DNA of 38,493 nt from Streptomyces sp. SID9727 (GTDB lineage: Bacteria; Actinomycetota; Actinomycetes; Streptomycetales; Streptomycetaceae): contig NZ_JAAGNI010000072.1 in assembly GCF_010550605.1 (NCBI RefSeq), positions 1-38,493 on the forward strand. The letters are read 5' to 3'. Under the pieces are notes generated by a model. The model was not told where the DNA came from. It searched no databases and saw nothing but the letters and a program-made list of their open reading frames with translations. Each line of letters starts with the position of its first letter. Position 1 is the first letter of the stretch. Shown one piece after another: positions 8,325 to 16,560 of this stretch. A program made the position numbers and the translations under genes.

Positions 8325-8426
8325 GCTGTCGGCAGGTCCTCGGACTCCACGGATACGCGAAAGCGCACCGAATACACCGTTGCGGGACAGTTCCGGATTC
8401 ACACCGGATTCCCCTGCGGCGACAGC
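8325..8426 (-). ncRNA. Cobalamin (B12) riboswitch aptamer upstream of nrdA
   Basis: On the minus strand the conserved cobalamin-aptamer segments appear in order: GGGGAATCCGGTGTGAATCC, then GGAACTGTCCCGCAACGGTG, and the B12 box AGTCCGAGGACCTGCC. The closing stem pairs GCTGTCG (8426-8420) with CGACAGC (8331-8325). In Streptomyces coelicolor a B12 riboswitch in the nrdABS leader is known to shut down the class Ia reductase when coenzyme B12 is available, leaving the B12-dependent class II enzyme to work. The same logic should hold here. The aptamer begins at about the predicted transcription start. Confidence 0.93.
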
Positions 8427-8433
8427 GAGCACG

Positions 8434-8449
8434 AGCATACATGTGGGGG
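8434..8449 (-). promoter_or_regulatory. Candidate NrdR box 2 (proximal)
   Basis: The minus-strand sequence CCCCCACATGTATGCT is a weak match to the NrdR consensus acaCwAtATaTwGtgt (about 8 of 16). Its ACATGT core is exactly 32 bp from the core of the better distal box, the three-helical-turn spacing known for NrdR box pairs. It covers the candidate -10 element, which fits repression. Confidence 0.45.
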
Positions 8450-8461
8450 CCGCCCTGTCGG
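8434..8461 (-). promoter_or_regulatory. Candidate nrdA promoter
   Basis: On the minus strand, a -10 element TATGCT (8439-8434) and a weak -35 element CCGACA (8461-8456) are separated by 16 bases. Transcription would start near 8427, exactly at the 5' side of the riboswitch closing stem. The promoter lies inside the hairpin that should terminate the upstream symporter transcript and overlaps one of two NrdR-like boxes. Confidence 0.5.
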
Positions 8462-8476
8462 ACGGCCCCCACATGT
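8439..8476 (-). terminator. Terminator of the symporter operon, overlapping the nrdA promoter
   Basis: Perfect 14-bp arms at 8439-8452 and 8463-8476 with a 10-base loop, 28 bases after the symporter stop codon. It should end the symporter transcript just before nrdA transcription starts. The same bases contain the candidate nrdA promoter and NrdR boxes, so the palindrome may serve two purposes. Confidence 0.75.
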
Positions 8477-8481
8477 TGTGT
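8466..8481 (-). promoter_or_regulatory. Candidate NrdR box 1 (distal)
   Basis: The minus-strand sequence ACACAACATGTGGGGG matches about 11 of 16 positions of the NrdR consensus acaCwAtATaTwGtgt, including the core C-w-A-n-A-T-n-T-n-G. A 16-base linker separates it from the second box. NrdR is the ATP/dATP-sensing repressor of ribonucleotide reductase genes and normally binds two boxes spaced this way. Confidence 0.55.
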
Positions 8482-8503
8482 CGCGTGGCGGAAAGGTGTG
8501 CGG

Positions 8504-10120
8504 TCAGTGACCGCCCGGCGCTCCCGCCGTGGCCGGCGGCAGCTTCTCCTGGACACCCGGGTCGCCCGCGTCCGCGGTGTAGTCGCCCGGAGAGGTCTCG
8601 TCGGTCCCGGCGGGCGCCTTCACGGCGTTCAGGACGAAGGTGAGGACGACGACGACCACGACGTTCAGCACGAACGCGGTGAGGCCGATGTAGCCGATCT
8701 CGCCGAGACCCGGGATCTCCTTGGAGGACCCGCCGAAGTGCTTCTGCGTCGGGCTGGCGACCCCGTACGCGGCAGCCGTCCCGTAGATCATGCCGACCGC
8801 CCAGCCGGCGAGCAGCGCCCAGCGGTGGAACCACCGGGTGAACAGGCCGCCCACCAGTGCCGGCATCGTCTGGAGGATCCAGATCCCGCCCAGCAGCTGG
8901 AAGTTGATCGCGACGGTCTTGTCCATGGTGAGGACGAAGGCCAGCGCGCCGACCTTGACGAGCAGCGAGACCAGCTTGGAGACCCTGGTCTCCTGCTCGG
9001 GCGTCGCGTCCGGCTTCAGGAAGTCCTTGTAGATGTTGCGCGTGAACAGGTTCGCCGCGGCGATCGACATGATCGCGGCCGGCACCAGGGCGCCGATGCC
9101 GATCGCGGCGAACGCCACCCCCGCGAACCAGTCGGGGAACATGTTCTCGAACAGCTGCGGGATGGCGAGCTGGCCGTTGTCCACCTTGACGCCGGCGGCG
9201 ATCGCCATGAAGCCGAGCAGCGCGAGCAGGCCCAGCATCAGCGAGTACAGCGGCAGGATGGTGGTGTTGCGGCGGATCACCTCACGGCTGCGGCTGGAGA
9301 GCGTCGCCGTGATCGAGTGGGGGTACATGAACAGCGCCAGCGCGGACCCGAGCGCCAGGGTCGCGTAACCCCACTGACCGGCCGCGGCCGGTGCGAGGCT
9401 GCCCGCGCCCGCCTTGGTGAACTTGTCCTGGGCGGAGGCGAAGATGTCGTCGAAGCCGCCGAGCTTGATCGGGATGTAGATGATCGCGACGGCGATGACC
9501 AGGTAGATCAGCCCGTCCTTGACGAACGCGATCAGCGCGGGCGCCCGCAGCCCCGAGGAGTAGGTGTACGCGGCGAGCACCGCGAAGGCGATCAGCAGCG
9601 GCAGGTCCTTGACGAACCAGTTGGTGTTCTCGCCGCCGCCGACGCCCATCACGTCCAGCACCGCCTGGATGCCGACGAGCTGGAGGGCGATGTACGGCAT
9701 GGTGGCGAGGATGCCGGTGACCGCGACGGCCAGCGACAGCCCCTTCGAGCCGAACCGGCCGCGGACGAAGTCCGAGGTGGTGACGTACCCGTGCTTGTGC
9801 GAGACCGACCACAGGCGCGGCAGGAAGGTGAAGATCAGCGGGTAGACCAGGATGGTGTACGGCACCGCGAAGAAGCCCGACGCGCCGGCCGCGTAGATCG
9901 CCGCGGGCACGGCGACGAAGGTGTACGCGGTGTAGAGGTCGCCGCCGAGCAGGAACCAGGTGACCCAGGTGCCGAACGACCGTCCGCCCAGGCCCCATTC
10001 GTCCAGGGTGGCCTCGTTCTCGGCCCGGCGCCAGCGGGCGGCCAGGAAGCCCATGACCGTGACGGCCAGGAAGAAGAAGATGAAGACGCCGAGCGCGACG
10101 CCGTTCACGCCGTCCTTCAT
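8504..10120 (-). CDS. Sodium:solute symporter family transporter (monocarboxylate-permease-like)
   Basis: A 538-residue integral membrane transporter with about 13 hydrophobic segments. It has the look of the SSS family, including the N-terminal GRSFGTWVTWFLLGGDLYTAYTF region and the conserved GALVPAAIMSIAAANLFTRN segment. The closest known type is the MctP-like permeases that import small monocarboxylates, but substrate cannot be read from sequence. The C-terminal ~35 residues are polar and probably cytoplasmic. Its ATG overlaps the stop of the upstream small membrane gene by four bases (ATGA), so the two are one transcription and translation unit. The operon ends at the hairpin 8439-8476. 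Confidence 0.88.
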   Translation of the reverse strand: MKDGVNGVALGVFIFFFLAVTVMGFLAARWRRAENEATLDEWGLGGRSFGTWVTWFLLGGDLYTAYTFVAVPAAIYAAGASGFFAVPYTILVYPLIFTFLPRLWSVSHKHGYVTTSDFVRGRFGSKGLSLAVAVTGILATMPYIALQLVGIQAVLDVMGVGGGENTNWFVKDLPLLIAFAVLAAYTYSSGLRAPALIAFVKDGLIYLVIAVAIIYIPIKLGGFDDIFASAQDKFTKAGAGSLAPAAAGQWGYATLALGSALALFMYPHSITATLSSRSREVIRRNTTILPLYSLMLGLLALLGFMAIAAGVKVDNGQLAIPQLFENMFPDWFAGVAFAAIGIGALVPAAIMSIAAANLFTRNIYKDFLKPDATPEQETRVSKLVSLLVKVGALAFVLTMDKTVAINFQLLGGIWILQTMPALVGGLFTRWFHRWALLAGWAVGMIYGTAAAYGVASPTQKHFGGSSKEIPGLGEIGYIGLTAFVLNVVVVVVLTFVLNAVKAPAGTDETSPGDYTADAGDPGVQEKLPPATAGAPGGH

Positions 10121-10371
10121 GCCGACGCACCCCCCTTGCGGGCGCGCTGGTCACGCTGCCACAGCTTGTAGGCGATCATCGTGAGCGCGGTGGAGATCAG
10201 CACCCAGAGCATCTGGTACCAGTAGAAGAACGGGATACCGATGAAGGTCGGGTCGATCTTCGCGTACGAACCCACCCAGAGCATCGCCACGAACGGCGCG
10301 ATGAGGCACAGCCCGATGACCACCCGCACCGGTGTGACGGTGGGTGGCTTTCCTTCTGGTTCTTCCGCCAT
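10117..10371 (-). CDS. DUF3311-type small membrane protein, partner of the symporter
   Basis: An 84-residue protein with two membrane helices (about 18-37 and 50-70) separated by the short GSYAKIDPTFIGIPFFYWYQM segment typical of DUF3311 proteins. A basic C-terminal tail (KLWQRDQRARKGG) should lie in the cytoplasm. The ATG at 10371 has GGACGGAG upstream; the longer open frame is not protein-like. DUF3311 genes are regularly found directly before SSS-family symporter genes, and the four-base overlap here suggests an accessory subunit. The biochemical role is unknown. Confidence 0.85.
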   Translation of the reverse strand: MAEEPEGKPPTVTPVRVVIGLCLIAPFVAMLWVGSYAKIDPTFIGIPFFYWYQMLWVLISTALTMIAYKLWQRDQRARKGGASA

Positions 10372-10521
10372 GGCGGCGACTCCGTCCCCTCGCTGATCAC
10401 CTGTAATGCGCAGGCAATCTAGGCGAGGGATCCGGCCATCGTCACCCCCTGTCCGCATTGCGGTCCGGCAACGGTCGTCACCGACCGGCCGGATGGCCGG
10501 AATGGCGGGAAACGTCCGAGG

Positions 10522-10537
10522 GCTGGTCCAGGCCAAG
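10522..10537. promoter_or_regulatory. Weak DasR-operator-like sequence upstream of the symporter operon
   Basis: GCTGGTCCAGGCCAAG matches about 11 of 16 positions of the dre consensus ACTGGTCTAGACCACT. It resembles the secondary dre-like site between dasR and dasA. It lies in the gap between the end of dasR and the start of the DUF3311/symporter operon, about 150 bases from the operon's start codon. It may be chance. Confidence 0.25.
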
Positions 10538-10611
10538 TCGGTCCCCGGAGACGCAGAACGGCCCCCGGGGGCGAGTCCGGGAGCCGCTCGGGCGCACGTG
10601 CGTACGGTGGG

Positions 10612-11382
10612 TCAGTCCAGCGGCCGCTTCAGGCGGGCCACGAACTTGTAGCGGTCGCCGCGGTAGACCGAGCGCACCCACTCGACGGGTTCGCCCTGCT
10701 CGTCCAGCGAGTGCCGGGAGAGCATCAGCATCGGCAGGCCCACGTCGGTGCCGAGCAGCCCGGCCTCGCGCGGGGTGGCCAGGGAGGTCTCGATGGTCTC
10801 CTCGGCCTCGGCCAGCCGGACGTCGTACACCTCGGAGAGCGCGGTGTAGAGCGAGGTGTACTTGACCAGTGAACGGCGCAGTGCGGGAAAGCGCTTGGCC
10901 GAGAGGTGCGTGGTCTCGATGGCCATCGGCTCGCCGCTCGCCAGGCGCAGGCGCTCGATGCGCAGGACCCGGCCGCCGGCGGTGATGTCGAGCAGTCCGG
11001 CGAGGGTGTCGTCGGCGGTGACGTAGCCGATGTCCAGGAGCTGCGAGGTCGGTTCGAGGCCCTGGGCGCGCATGTCCTCGGTGTACGAGGTGAGTTGCAG
11101 GGCCTGGGAGACCTTCGGCTTGGCGACGAAGGTGCCCTTGCCCTGGATGCGTTCCAGCCGGCCCTCGACGACCAGTTCCTGGAGCGCCTGGCGCACGGTG
11201 GTGCGCGAGGTGTCGAACTCGGCGGCCAGGGTCCGTTCCGGGGGGACGGGGGTGCCCGGCGGCATGGTGTCCGTCATGTCGAGGAGATGGCGCTTCAGCC
11301 GGTAGTACTTCGGTACGCGCGCGGTGCGCGTCCCGGCGCCCGTGCCCGTCTCGCTCTCCGAACTGCCCCCGTCGGCGCCCAT
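10612..11382 (-). CDS. dasR: DasR, GntR/HutC-family master regulator of amino-sugar use and development
   Basis: Represses genes for chitin and N-acetylglucosamine use, and pathway genes for development and antibiotics, in Streptomyces; glucosamine-6-phosphate releases it from DNA. The 256-residue protein has an N-terminal winged helix (about 20-85, [20 protein letters not shown]) and a C-terminal UTRA effector domain (about 105-250). I chose ATG 11382 (upstream GGAAGGCGGG), giving a length near that of S. coelicolor DasR. An in-frame GTG at 11418 with a stronger site (GGAGGA, five bases away) would add 12 residues and cannot be excluded. It is divergent from dasA with dre sites between, as in other streptomycetes. 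Confidence 0.95.
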   Translation of the reverse strand: MGADGGSSESETGTGAGTRTARVPKYYRLKRHLLDMTDTMPPGTPVPPERTLAAEFDTSRTTVRQALQELVVEGRLERIQGKGTFVAKPKVSQALQLTSYTEDMRAQGLEPTSQLLDIGYVTADDTLAGLLDITAGGRVLRIERLRLASGEPMAIETTHLSAKRFPALRRSLVKYTSLYTALSEVYDVRLAEAEETIETSLATPREAGLLGTDVGLPMLMLSRHSLDEQGEPVEWVRSVYRGDRYKFVARLKRPLD

Positions 11383-11539
11383 GGCCCGCCTTCCCGACTG
11401 CTGCGTTGCTGCCGTCACCGGCTCCTCCGTCTGTCGCGGCTCACATGGTGGCACGGTCCGGTCACGGGTCGTCGCCCTCCCTCAGGTGTCGGTCCTATAA
11501 CGGACGCGAGTGCACTTCTTATACACCCTTGACACCCCT

Positions 11540-11555
11540 AAAGGTCTAGGCCAAG
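11540..11555. promoter_or_regulatory. Secondary dre-like site between dasR and dasA
   Basis: AAAGGTCTAGGCCAAG contains the dre core GGTCTAG with a degenerate right half. It lies 9 bases from the stronger dre and just after a TTGACA hexamer (11529-11534) that could be a -35 element. DasR could bind both sites to control dasA and itself. Confidence 0.5.
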
Positions 11556-11563
11556 CTCCCGGT

Positions 11564-11579
11564 ACTGGTCTAAACCATT
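11564..11579. promoter_or_regulatory. DasR operator (dre) upstream of dasA
   Basis: ACTGGTCTAAACCATT fits the 16-base dre consensus ACTGGTCTAGACCACT at 14 of 16 positions. It lies 85 bases upstream of the dasA start codon, in the dasR-dasA divergent region. DasR binding at dasA is established in S. coelicolor. Confidence 0.9.
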
Positions 11580-11663
11580 AAAGACCAGGTCCCAGCCCCA
11601 GAGGTACTCGTCGACGTTTTCGCGCGGTGGGGAGGGGGTTGCAGCATCCCTGAGGAGGGTGGC

Positions 11664-12962
11664 GTGAAGCGCAAGCTCATCGCGGCGATCGGCGTCGCGG
11701 GCATGTTGGTTTCCATCGCGGCGTGTGGTTCGGACGACAAGACGTCCTCGAAGGACCCGAAGGACCGCAAGGAAGACCTGACTGTCTGGCTCATGGGCGA
11801 GGCCCAGTCGACCTGGCCCGAACTGGTCAAGGACGTCAACGCCCAGTTCAAGAAGAAGTACCCGAACGTCAACGTCAAGATCCAGTACCAGGGCTGGGCG
11901 GACAAGGTCAAGAAGCTCGACACCTCCCTCGGTGGCGACAAGTTCCCGGACGTTGTCGAACTCGGCAACACCGAGACCATGCAGTACATCCTCAATGGTG
12001 CGCTCGGCGAGATCGACACTGCGAAGTACGAGAACTCGGACACCTGGATCAAGGGTCTGAAGGACACCTGCTCCTACGAGGGCAAGATCTACTGCGTTCC
12101 TTACTACGCCTCCGCCCGCCTGGCGGTCTACAACAAGGACATGCTGAAGGCCGGCACCGGCAGCGACGCCCTCCCGCAGACCGAGGACGACTTCCTCAAG
12201 GCGATGGACAAGGTCCAGGCCGAGCTCGCGAAGAAGGACAAGCGCGCCTCGTCCCTGTACTACCCGGGCCGTTACTGGTACGCCGCGATGTCCTACGTCG
12301 CAGCCGAGGGCGGCCAGATCGCCAAGTACGACGAGGGCTCGAAGGAGTGGAAGGCCACCCTCTCCACCCCCGAGGCGCAGAAGGGCATCCAGCACTTCGT
12401 CGACCTGGTCAAGAAGTACAACAAGGCCGACCAGACGAAGGACGAGCAGGACCACGCCAACGTCATGGCCAACGAGAAGGCCGCGGTCATCTACGGCCAG
12501 GCCTGGGAGGCCGGCAGCGTCACCACGGGTGACAACGGCAACCCGAAGCTCGACGGCAAGATCGCCACGGCCGGTATGCCCGGCCCGAACGGCAAGGCGC
12601 TCCCCTCCTTCATCGGCGGCTCCGACCTCGCCACCATCTCCAAGTCCAAGGTCCAGGACCTCGGCCAGGAGTGGATCTCCCTCTTCACCAACGCGAAGTC
12701 CATGGACGTCCTCGCGTCGAAGAACATCCTCCCGAACAACGAGAAGCAGCTTGAGCCGCTGAAGGCCAAGCCCGAGACGGCCGCCATCGCCAACGCGGTG
12801 CCGGACGCCTGGTTCACGCCGATCGCGCCGGGCTGGGCCTCCATCGAGAAGGAGGAGATTCTGGAGAACATGCTCCTGAAGATCCTCAAGGGCACGTCCG
12901 TCGCCGACGCCACCAAGAAGGCCGACAGCGAGATCGACGCACTGATCAACAAGAAGGCGTAA
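11664..12962 (+). CDS. dasA: DasA, sugar-binding lipoprotein of the chitobiose/GlcNAc ABC importer
   Basis: Extracellular solute-binding protein that captures N,N'-diacetylchitobiose for import by DasBC. The 432-residue protein starts with a lipoprotein signal (lipobox around IAAC, Cys21). A Lys/Asp-rich linker follows, then the cluster-1 sugar-binding fold (for example DLTVWLMGEAQ and PDVVELGNTETMQYI). The GTG start has GGAGGG ten bases upstream. Codon use is strongly biased to the favoured C-ending and AAG codons, as in highly expressed streptomycete genes. A hairpin separates dasA from dasB, so dasA can be expressed at a higher level than the permeases. Confidence 0.95.
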   Translation: MKRKLIAAIGVAGMLVSIAACGSDDKTSSKDPKDRKEDLTVWLMGEAQSTWPELVKDVNAQFKKKYPNVNVKIQYQGWADKVKKLDTSLGGDKFPDVVELGNTETMQYILNGALGEIDTAKYENSDTWIKGLKDTCSYEGKIYCVPYYASARLAVYNKDMLKAGTGSDALPQTEDDFLKAMDKVQAELAKKDKRASSLYYPGRYWYAAMSYVAAEGGQIAKYDEGSKEWKATLSTPEAQKGIQHFVDLVKKYNKADQTKDEQDHANVMANEKAAVIYGQAWEAGSVTTGDNGNPKLDGKIATAGMPGPNGKALPSFIGGSDLATISKSKVQDLGQEWISLFTNAKSMDVLASKNILPNNEKQLEPLKAKPETAAIANAVPDAWFTPIAPGWASIEKEEILENMLLKILKGTSVADATKKADSEIDALINKKA

Positions 12963-12978
12963 GTCTTCCGATCGCCAG

Positions 12979-13010
12979 GCGGGGGCCCGGCACTGCGCCG
13001 CGGCCCCCGC
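12979..13010 (+). terminator. Hairpin between dasA and dasB (attenuator)
   Basis: 9-bp arms at 12979-12987 and 13002-13010 (GCGGGGGCC/GGCCCCCGC) with a 14-base loop, 16 bases after the dasA stop. There is no separate dre between dasA and dasB, so this probably acts as a leaky terminator or mRNA 3'-end stabiliser, giving more DasA than DasB/DasC. Confidence 0.7.
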
Positions 13011-13077
13011 TCGCTTCAGCTCAAGAACGCCGTGTTATCCGGGGGCTGCCTCGGACCCGCGATGGAAGGTCAGCCAC

Positions 13078-14091
13078 GTGACTGCCGCCGATACCAAGGC
13101 CGCCGGGCCACCGGTCCCCGTACCACGTGATCCCAAGGCGGACGGGAGCCCGCTGTCCGATGAGGGCGGCACCGCACCCCTGAAGCAGAAGAGGAAGCGG
13201 AAGAAGGGCGAACTGCTGCCCTACTTCCTGATCCTCCCGGCGATCGTGGCGATCGCCGCCGTCTACCTCTACCCGCTCGCCAAGACCGTCATCATGTCCT
13301 TCCAGGACATGGGCCGGCGCGAGCTGTGGACCGGTGATCCCGCGCCTTGGGTCGGCTTCGACCAGTTCACCAACATCCTCGGTGACTCCGAGTTCTGGTG
13401 GGTGACCTTCCGCACCGTCGTCTTCATGGCCATCTGCGTGACGCTGACCATGGGCATCGGCCTGCTGATCTCCCTGCTGATGCGCCGGCTGTCCACCTGG
13501 GTGCGCCTGATCCTGACCTTCTGCCTGATCGCCGCCTGGTCGATGCCGCTGATGGTCGCCGCCTCCATCTTCCGGTTCATGGCCGACTCCGACTACGGCC
13601 TCATCAACACCCTCATCGCGAAGGTCGTGGGCGAGGACTGGCTCGGCCACAACTGGTACCTCGACCCGGTCCAGGGCTTCGCGATCATCACCCTGCTGGT
13701 CGTCTGGGGCGCCATCCCCTTCGTCGTCGTCACGCTGTACGCCGCCCTCACCCAGGTCCCCCAGGAGCTGGAGGAGGCCGCCTCGCTCGACGGCGCCACC
13801 AGCTTCGGCATCTTCCGCTACGTGACCTGGCCGGTCATCAAGCCGGTCTTCAGCATGGTCTCCACGCTGTCGGTCATCTGGGACTTCAACGTCTTCGGCC
13901 AGATCTGGCTGCTGCGCGGCAGCAAGCCGGAGCCCGAGTACGAGACCCTCGGCCTCTACTCCTACTCGAAGGCATTCGAGTCCACCTCCTTCAGCCAGGG
14001 CACCGCGATCGCCCTCATCACCGTGATCCTGCTGTCCGCGGTGGCCGTGTACTACCTGCGCCAGCTCATGAAGACGGGAGAGGTCGAATGA
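13078..14091 (+). CDS. dasB: DasB, ABC sugar transporter permease
   Basis: One of two inner-membrane permeases for chitobiose uptake. The 337-residue protein has a long basic, Pro-rich cytoplasmic N-terminus (about 45 residues, ending KQKRKRKKGE) before six membrane helices. It carries the EAA loop that contacts the ATPase (EELEEAASLDGATSFGIFRY). The GTG start has GGAAGG upstream. The dasC ATG overlaps its stop by four bases. No ATPase gene is present; in Streptomyces the shared ATPase MsiK, encoded elsewhere, serves this transporter. Confidence 0.93.
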   Translation: MTAADTKAAGPPVPVPRDPKADGSPLSDEGGTAPLKQKRKRKKGELLPYFLILPAIVAIAAVYLYPLAKTVIMSFQDMGRRELWTGDPAPWVGFDQFTNILGDSEFWWVTFRTVVFMAICVTLTMGIGLLISLLMRRLSTWVRLILTFCLIAAWSMPLMVAASIFRFMADSDYGLINTLIAKVVGEDWLGHNWYLDPVQGFAIITLLVVWGAIPFVVVTLYAALTQVPQELEEAASLDGATSFGIFRYVTWPVIKPVFSMVSTLSVIWDFNVFGQIWLLRGSKPEPEYETLGLYSYSKAFESTSFSQGTAIALITVILLSAVAVYYLRQLMKTGEVE

Positions 14092-14951
14092 GCACCACGA
14101 CCGACACACCCCAGGTCCTGCGCCCGGACCGCAAGAAGACCCGGGTCGGCCTGAACATCCTCGGCCTCGGCATCGCCCTGGTCATGGTCTTCCCGGTCTA
14201 CTGGCTGGTCGTCAGCGCCCTGCGGCCCAGCCGCGAGATCCGCTCGTACGACCAGACCCTGTGGCCCTCGTCGATCACCTTCGACAACTTCGTCAAGGCC
14301 GTGGACCAGCCGAACTTCGGCACCGCGGTCCAGTCGAGCCTCATCGTCTCGGTCACCGCGGTCGTCGGCGGCATGATCATCGCCACCCTGGCGGCCCTGG
14401 CCATCGGCCGGTTCCACTTCTTCGGCCGCAAGGCCCTGGTCCTGATCATGATCCTGGTCCAGATGCTGCCGCCCACGGCGATGCTCATCCCGATCTACGC
14501 CCAGCTCAACGCCATGGGCGGCATCGACGAGTACTGGAGCCTGATCGTCGTCTACCTGGTCTCCACGCTGCCCTTCGCGACGATCATGATCCGCGGCTTC
14601 GTGGTGAACATCCCCGTGGAGCTGGAGGAGTCCGCCATGGTGGACGGCTGCACCCGCTTCGGCGCCTTCCGCCGGGTGATCCTGCCGCTGCTCGCCCCCG
14701 GGCTCGCCGCCGCGTCGATCTTCGCCCTGGTGAACGCCTGGAACGAGTACCTCTTCGCCTACATCCTGATCAACGACAACTCCAAGTACACGCTCAACGT
14801 GTGGCTGATGACGTTCACCAGTGAGCGCGGTACGGACTACGGCGCCCTGATGGCGGCGTCCACCATGATCGCTCTTCCGGTCGTCATCTTCTTCATGTTC
14901 GTGCAGAAGAAGATGGCCGCGGGGCTCACCTCCGGCGCCGTGAAGGGATAA
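14088..14951 (+). CDS. dasC: DasC, ABC sugar transporter permease
   Basis: Second permease of the DasABC importer, 287 residues with six membrane helices and the EAA loop (ELEESAMVDGCTRFGAFRRV). The ATG overlaps the dasB stop codon (ATGA), so translation is coupled. A basic segment (RPDRKKTRVG) precedes the first helix, fitting a cytoplasmic N-terminus. The dasD gene follows after only 9 bases, so dasB-dasC-dasD form one operon. Confidence 0.93.
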   Translation: MSTTTDTPQVLRPDRKKTRVGLNILGLGIALVMVFPVYWLVVSALRPSREIRSYDQTLWPSSITFDNFVKAVDQPNFGTAVQSSLIVSVTAVVGGMIIATLAALAIGRFHFFGRKALVLIMILVQMLPPTAMLIPIYAQLNAMGGIDEYWSLIVVYLVSTLPFATIMIRGFVVNIPVELEESAMVDGCTRFGAFRRVILPLLAPGLAAASIFALVNAWNEYLFAYILINDNSKYTLNVWLMTFTSERGTDYGALMAASTMIALPVVIFFMFVQKKMAAGLTSGAVKG

Positions 14952-14960
14952 CGCCGCCCC

Positions 14961-16499
14961 ATGACCACCCTCACCTCCACCACGGACACCCTCACCCGTG
15001 ACGCCCTCGCCGTGCTCCAGCCCGGCTTCACCGGCACCACGGCGCCCGAGTGGCTGCTGCGCCGGGTCGGCGAAGGGCTCTCCTCCGTCGGCCTGTTCGG
15101 CCGCAACATCGAGACGCCCGAGCAGCTCGCCGCGCTCACCGCCCAGCTCAGGGCCGAGCGGGACGACGTGCTCGTCGCCATCGACGAGGAGGGCGGCGAC
15201 GTCACCCGCCTCGAGGTGCGGCACGGCTCGTCCTTCCCCGGCAACCTGGCACTCGGAGCGGTGGACGACACCGAGCTGACCCGGGCCGTCGCCCACGAGC
15301 TGGGCCGCCGGCTCGCCGAGTGCGGGGTCAACCTCAACTGGGCCCCGTCCGCGGACGTCAACTCCAACCCGGGCAACCCCGTCATCGGCGTCCGCTCCTT
15401 CGGCGCCGACCCGCACCTGGTCGCCCGGCACACCGCCGCGTACGTCGAGGGCCTCCAGGCCGCCGGTGTCGCCGCCTGCACCAAGCACTTCCCCGGGCAC
15501 GGCGACACCGCGGTCGACTCGCACCACGCGCTGCCCCGCATCGACGTCGACCTGGAGACCCTGCACGCCCGGGAGCTCGTCCCGTTCCGGGCGGCCATCG
15601 CGGCCGGCTCCAAGTCGGTGATGAGCGCGCACATCCTGCTGCCCGCTCTCGACCCGCACCGCCCGGCCACCCTCAGCCCCCAGATCCTCACCGGTCTGCT
15701 GCGCGAGGAGCTGGGGTACCAGGGGCTCATCGTGACCGACGCCGTGGAGATGCAGGCCATCGCCTCGACGTACGGGATCGAACGCGGCTCCGTCCTCGCC
15801 GTCGCGGCCGGTGCCGACGCGCTCTGCGTCGGCGGCGGTCTCGACGACGACAGCACCGTCCTGCGGCTGCGCGACGCGCTGGTCGCGGCGGTGCGCTCCG
15901 GCGAACTCCCCGAGGAGCGGCTCGCCGACGCCGCTGCCCGGGTCCGCGCCCTCGCGTCCTGGACGCGGGAGGCCCGGGGGGCCGTACGGGAGCCGGGCGC
16001 GGCAGCACAGGAGGGGACCGCGCCCGGCACCGCACGGAGCACCGGCATCGCCTCGGACATCGGCCTGGTCGCCGCCCGCCGCGCGGTGAAGGTGACCGGC
16101 GAGGCCGCACCGCTCACCAGCCCGGCGTACGTGGCCGCCTTCACCCCGGTCGCGAACATCGCGGTCGGCGACGAGACCCCCTGGGGCCTCGCGGCCGAGC
16201 TGGCCCGGCTCGTCCCGGGCACGGAGACCGACACGTACGACGGCGGCTCCGAGGCGCCGGCCGAGGCAGCGCTGCGGGCGGCGGGGGAGCGGCGCATCGT
16301 CGCCGTGGTCCGCGACGCGCACCGTCACGCGTGGATGAGCGAGGCCCTGGACGCGCTGCTCGCGGCGCGTCCGGACACGATCGTTGTCGAGATGGGCGTC
16401 CCCCAGGCCGGACCCCGGGGAGCCCTGCACATCGCGACGCACGGCGCCGCCCGCGTCTGCGGCCAGGCGGCGGCGGAGATCATCACGGCCTCCGCGTGA
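14961..16499 (+). CDS. dasD: DasD, GH3-family beta-N-acetylglucosaminidase (cytoplasmic)
   Basis: Splits imported chitobiose to N-acetylglucosamine inside the cell. The 512-residue protein has the NagZ-type GH3 barrel. KHFPGHGDTAVDSHHAL (175-191) carries the loop with the Asp-His dyad (Asp186-His188) used as acid/base. The nucleophile is Asp260 in LIVTDAVEMQAIA. There is no signal peptide, which fits work on imported sugar. A C-terminal ~140-residue domain (after about residue 365) is of the type seen in longer GH3 enzymes. The gene is placed directly behind dasC, so uptake and cleavage are produced together. Confidence 0.92.
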   Translation: MTTLTSTTDTLTRDALAVLQPGFTGTTAPEWLLRRVGEGLSSVGLFGRNIETPEQLAALTAQLRAERDDVLVAIDEEGGDVTRLEVRHGSSFPGNLALGAVDDTELTRAVAHELGRRLAECGVNLNWAPSADVNSNPGNPVIGVRSFGADPHLVARHTAAYVEGLQAAGVAACTKHFPGHGDTAVDSHHALPRIDVDLETLHARELVPFRAAIAAGSKSVMSAHILLPALDPHRPATLSPQILTGLLREELGYQGLIVTDAVEMQAIASTYGIERGSVLAVAAGADALCVGGGLDDDSTVLRLRDALVAAVRSGELPEERLADAAARVRALASWTREARGAVREPGAAAQEGTAPGTARSTGIASDIGLVAARRAVKVTGEAAPLTSPAYVAAFTPVANIAVGDETPWGLAAELARLVPGTETDTYDGGSEAPAEAALRAAGERRIVAVVRDAHRHAWMSEALDALLAARPDTIVVEMGVPQAGPRGALHIATHGAARVCGQAAAEIITASA

Positions 16500-16510
16500 C
16501 CCGCGCATAC

Positions 16511-16551
16511 GGAAGGGGCCGGGACACCACCACGGTGTCCCGGCCCCTTCC
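16511..16551. terminator. Bidirectional terminator between dasD and nagB
   Basis: A perfect 18-bp inverted repeat (arms 16511-16528 and 16534-16551, 5-base loop) between the convergent dasD and nagB stop codons. It is only 9 bases from the nagB stop, so it should end both transcripts. Confidence 0.9.
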
Positions 16552-16560
16552 GCGTGCGGA

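Noticed and set aside
8171..8377. Upstream extension of nrdA into the riboswitch
   Set aside because: The extension is the translated aptamer and leader; GTG 8170 has a good ribosome-binding site.
10559..10572. GC palindrome near 10560 as dasR terminator
   Set aside because: The repeat has no loop, so it cannot form a normal hairpin; no clear dasR terminator found.
14052..16508. 818-codon minus-strand open frame opposite dasC and dasD
   Set aside because: Asp/Gly/Arg/Val-rich antisense shadow of two well-supported genes; no domain visible.
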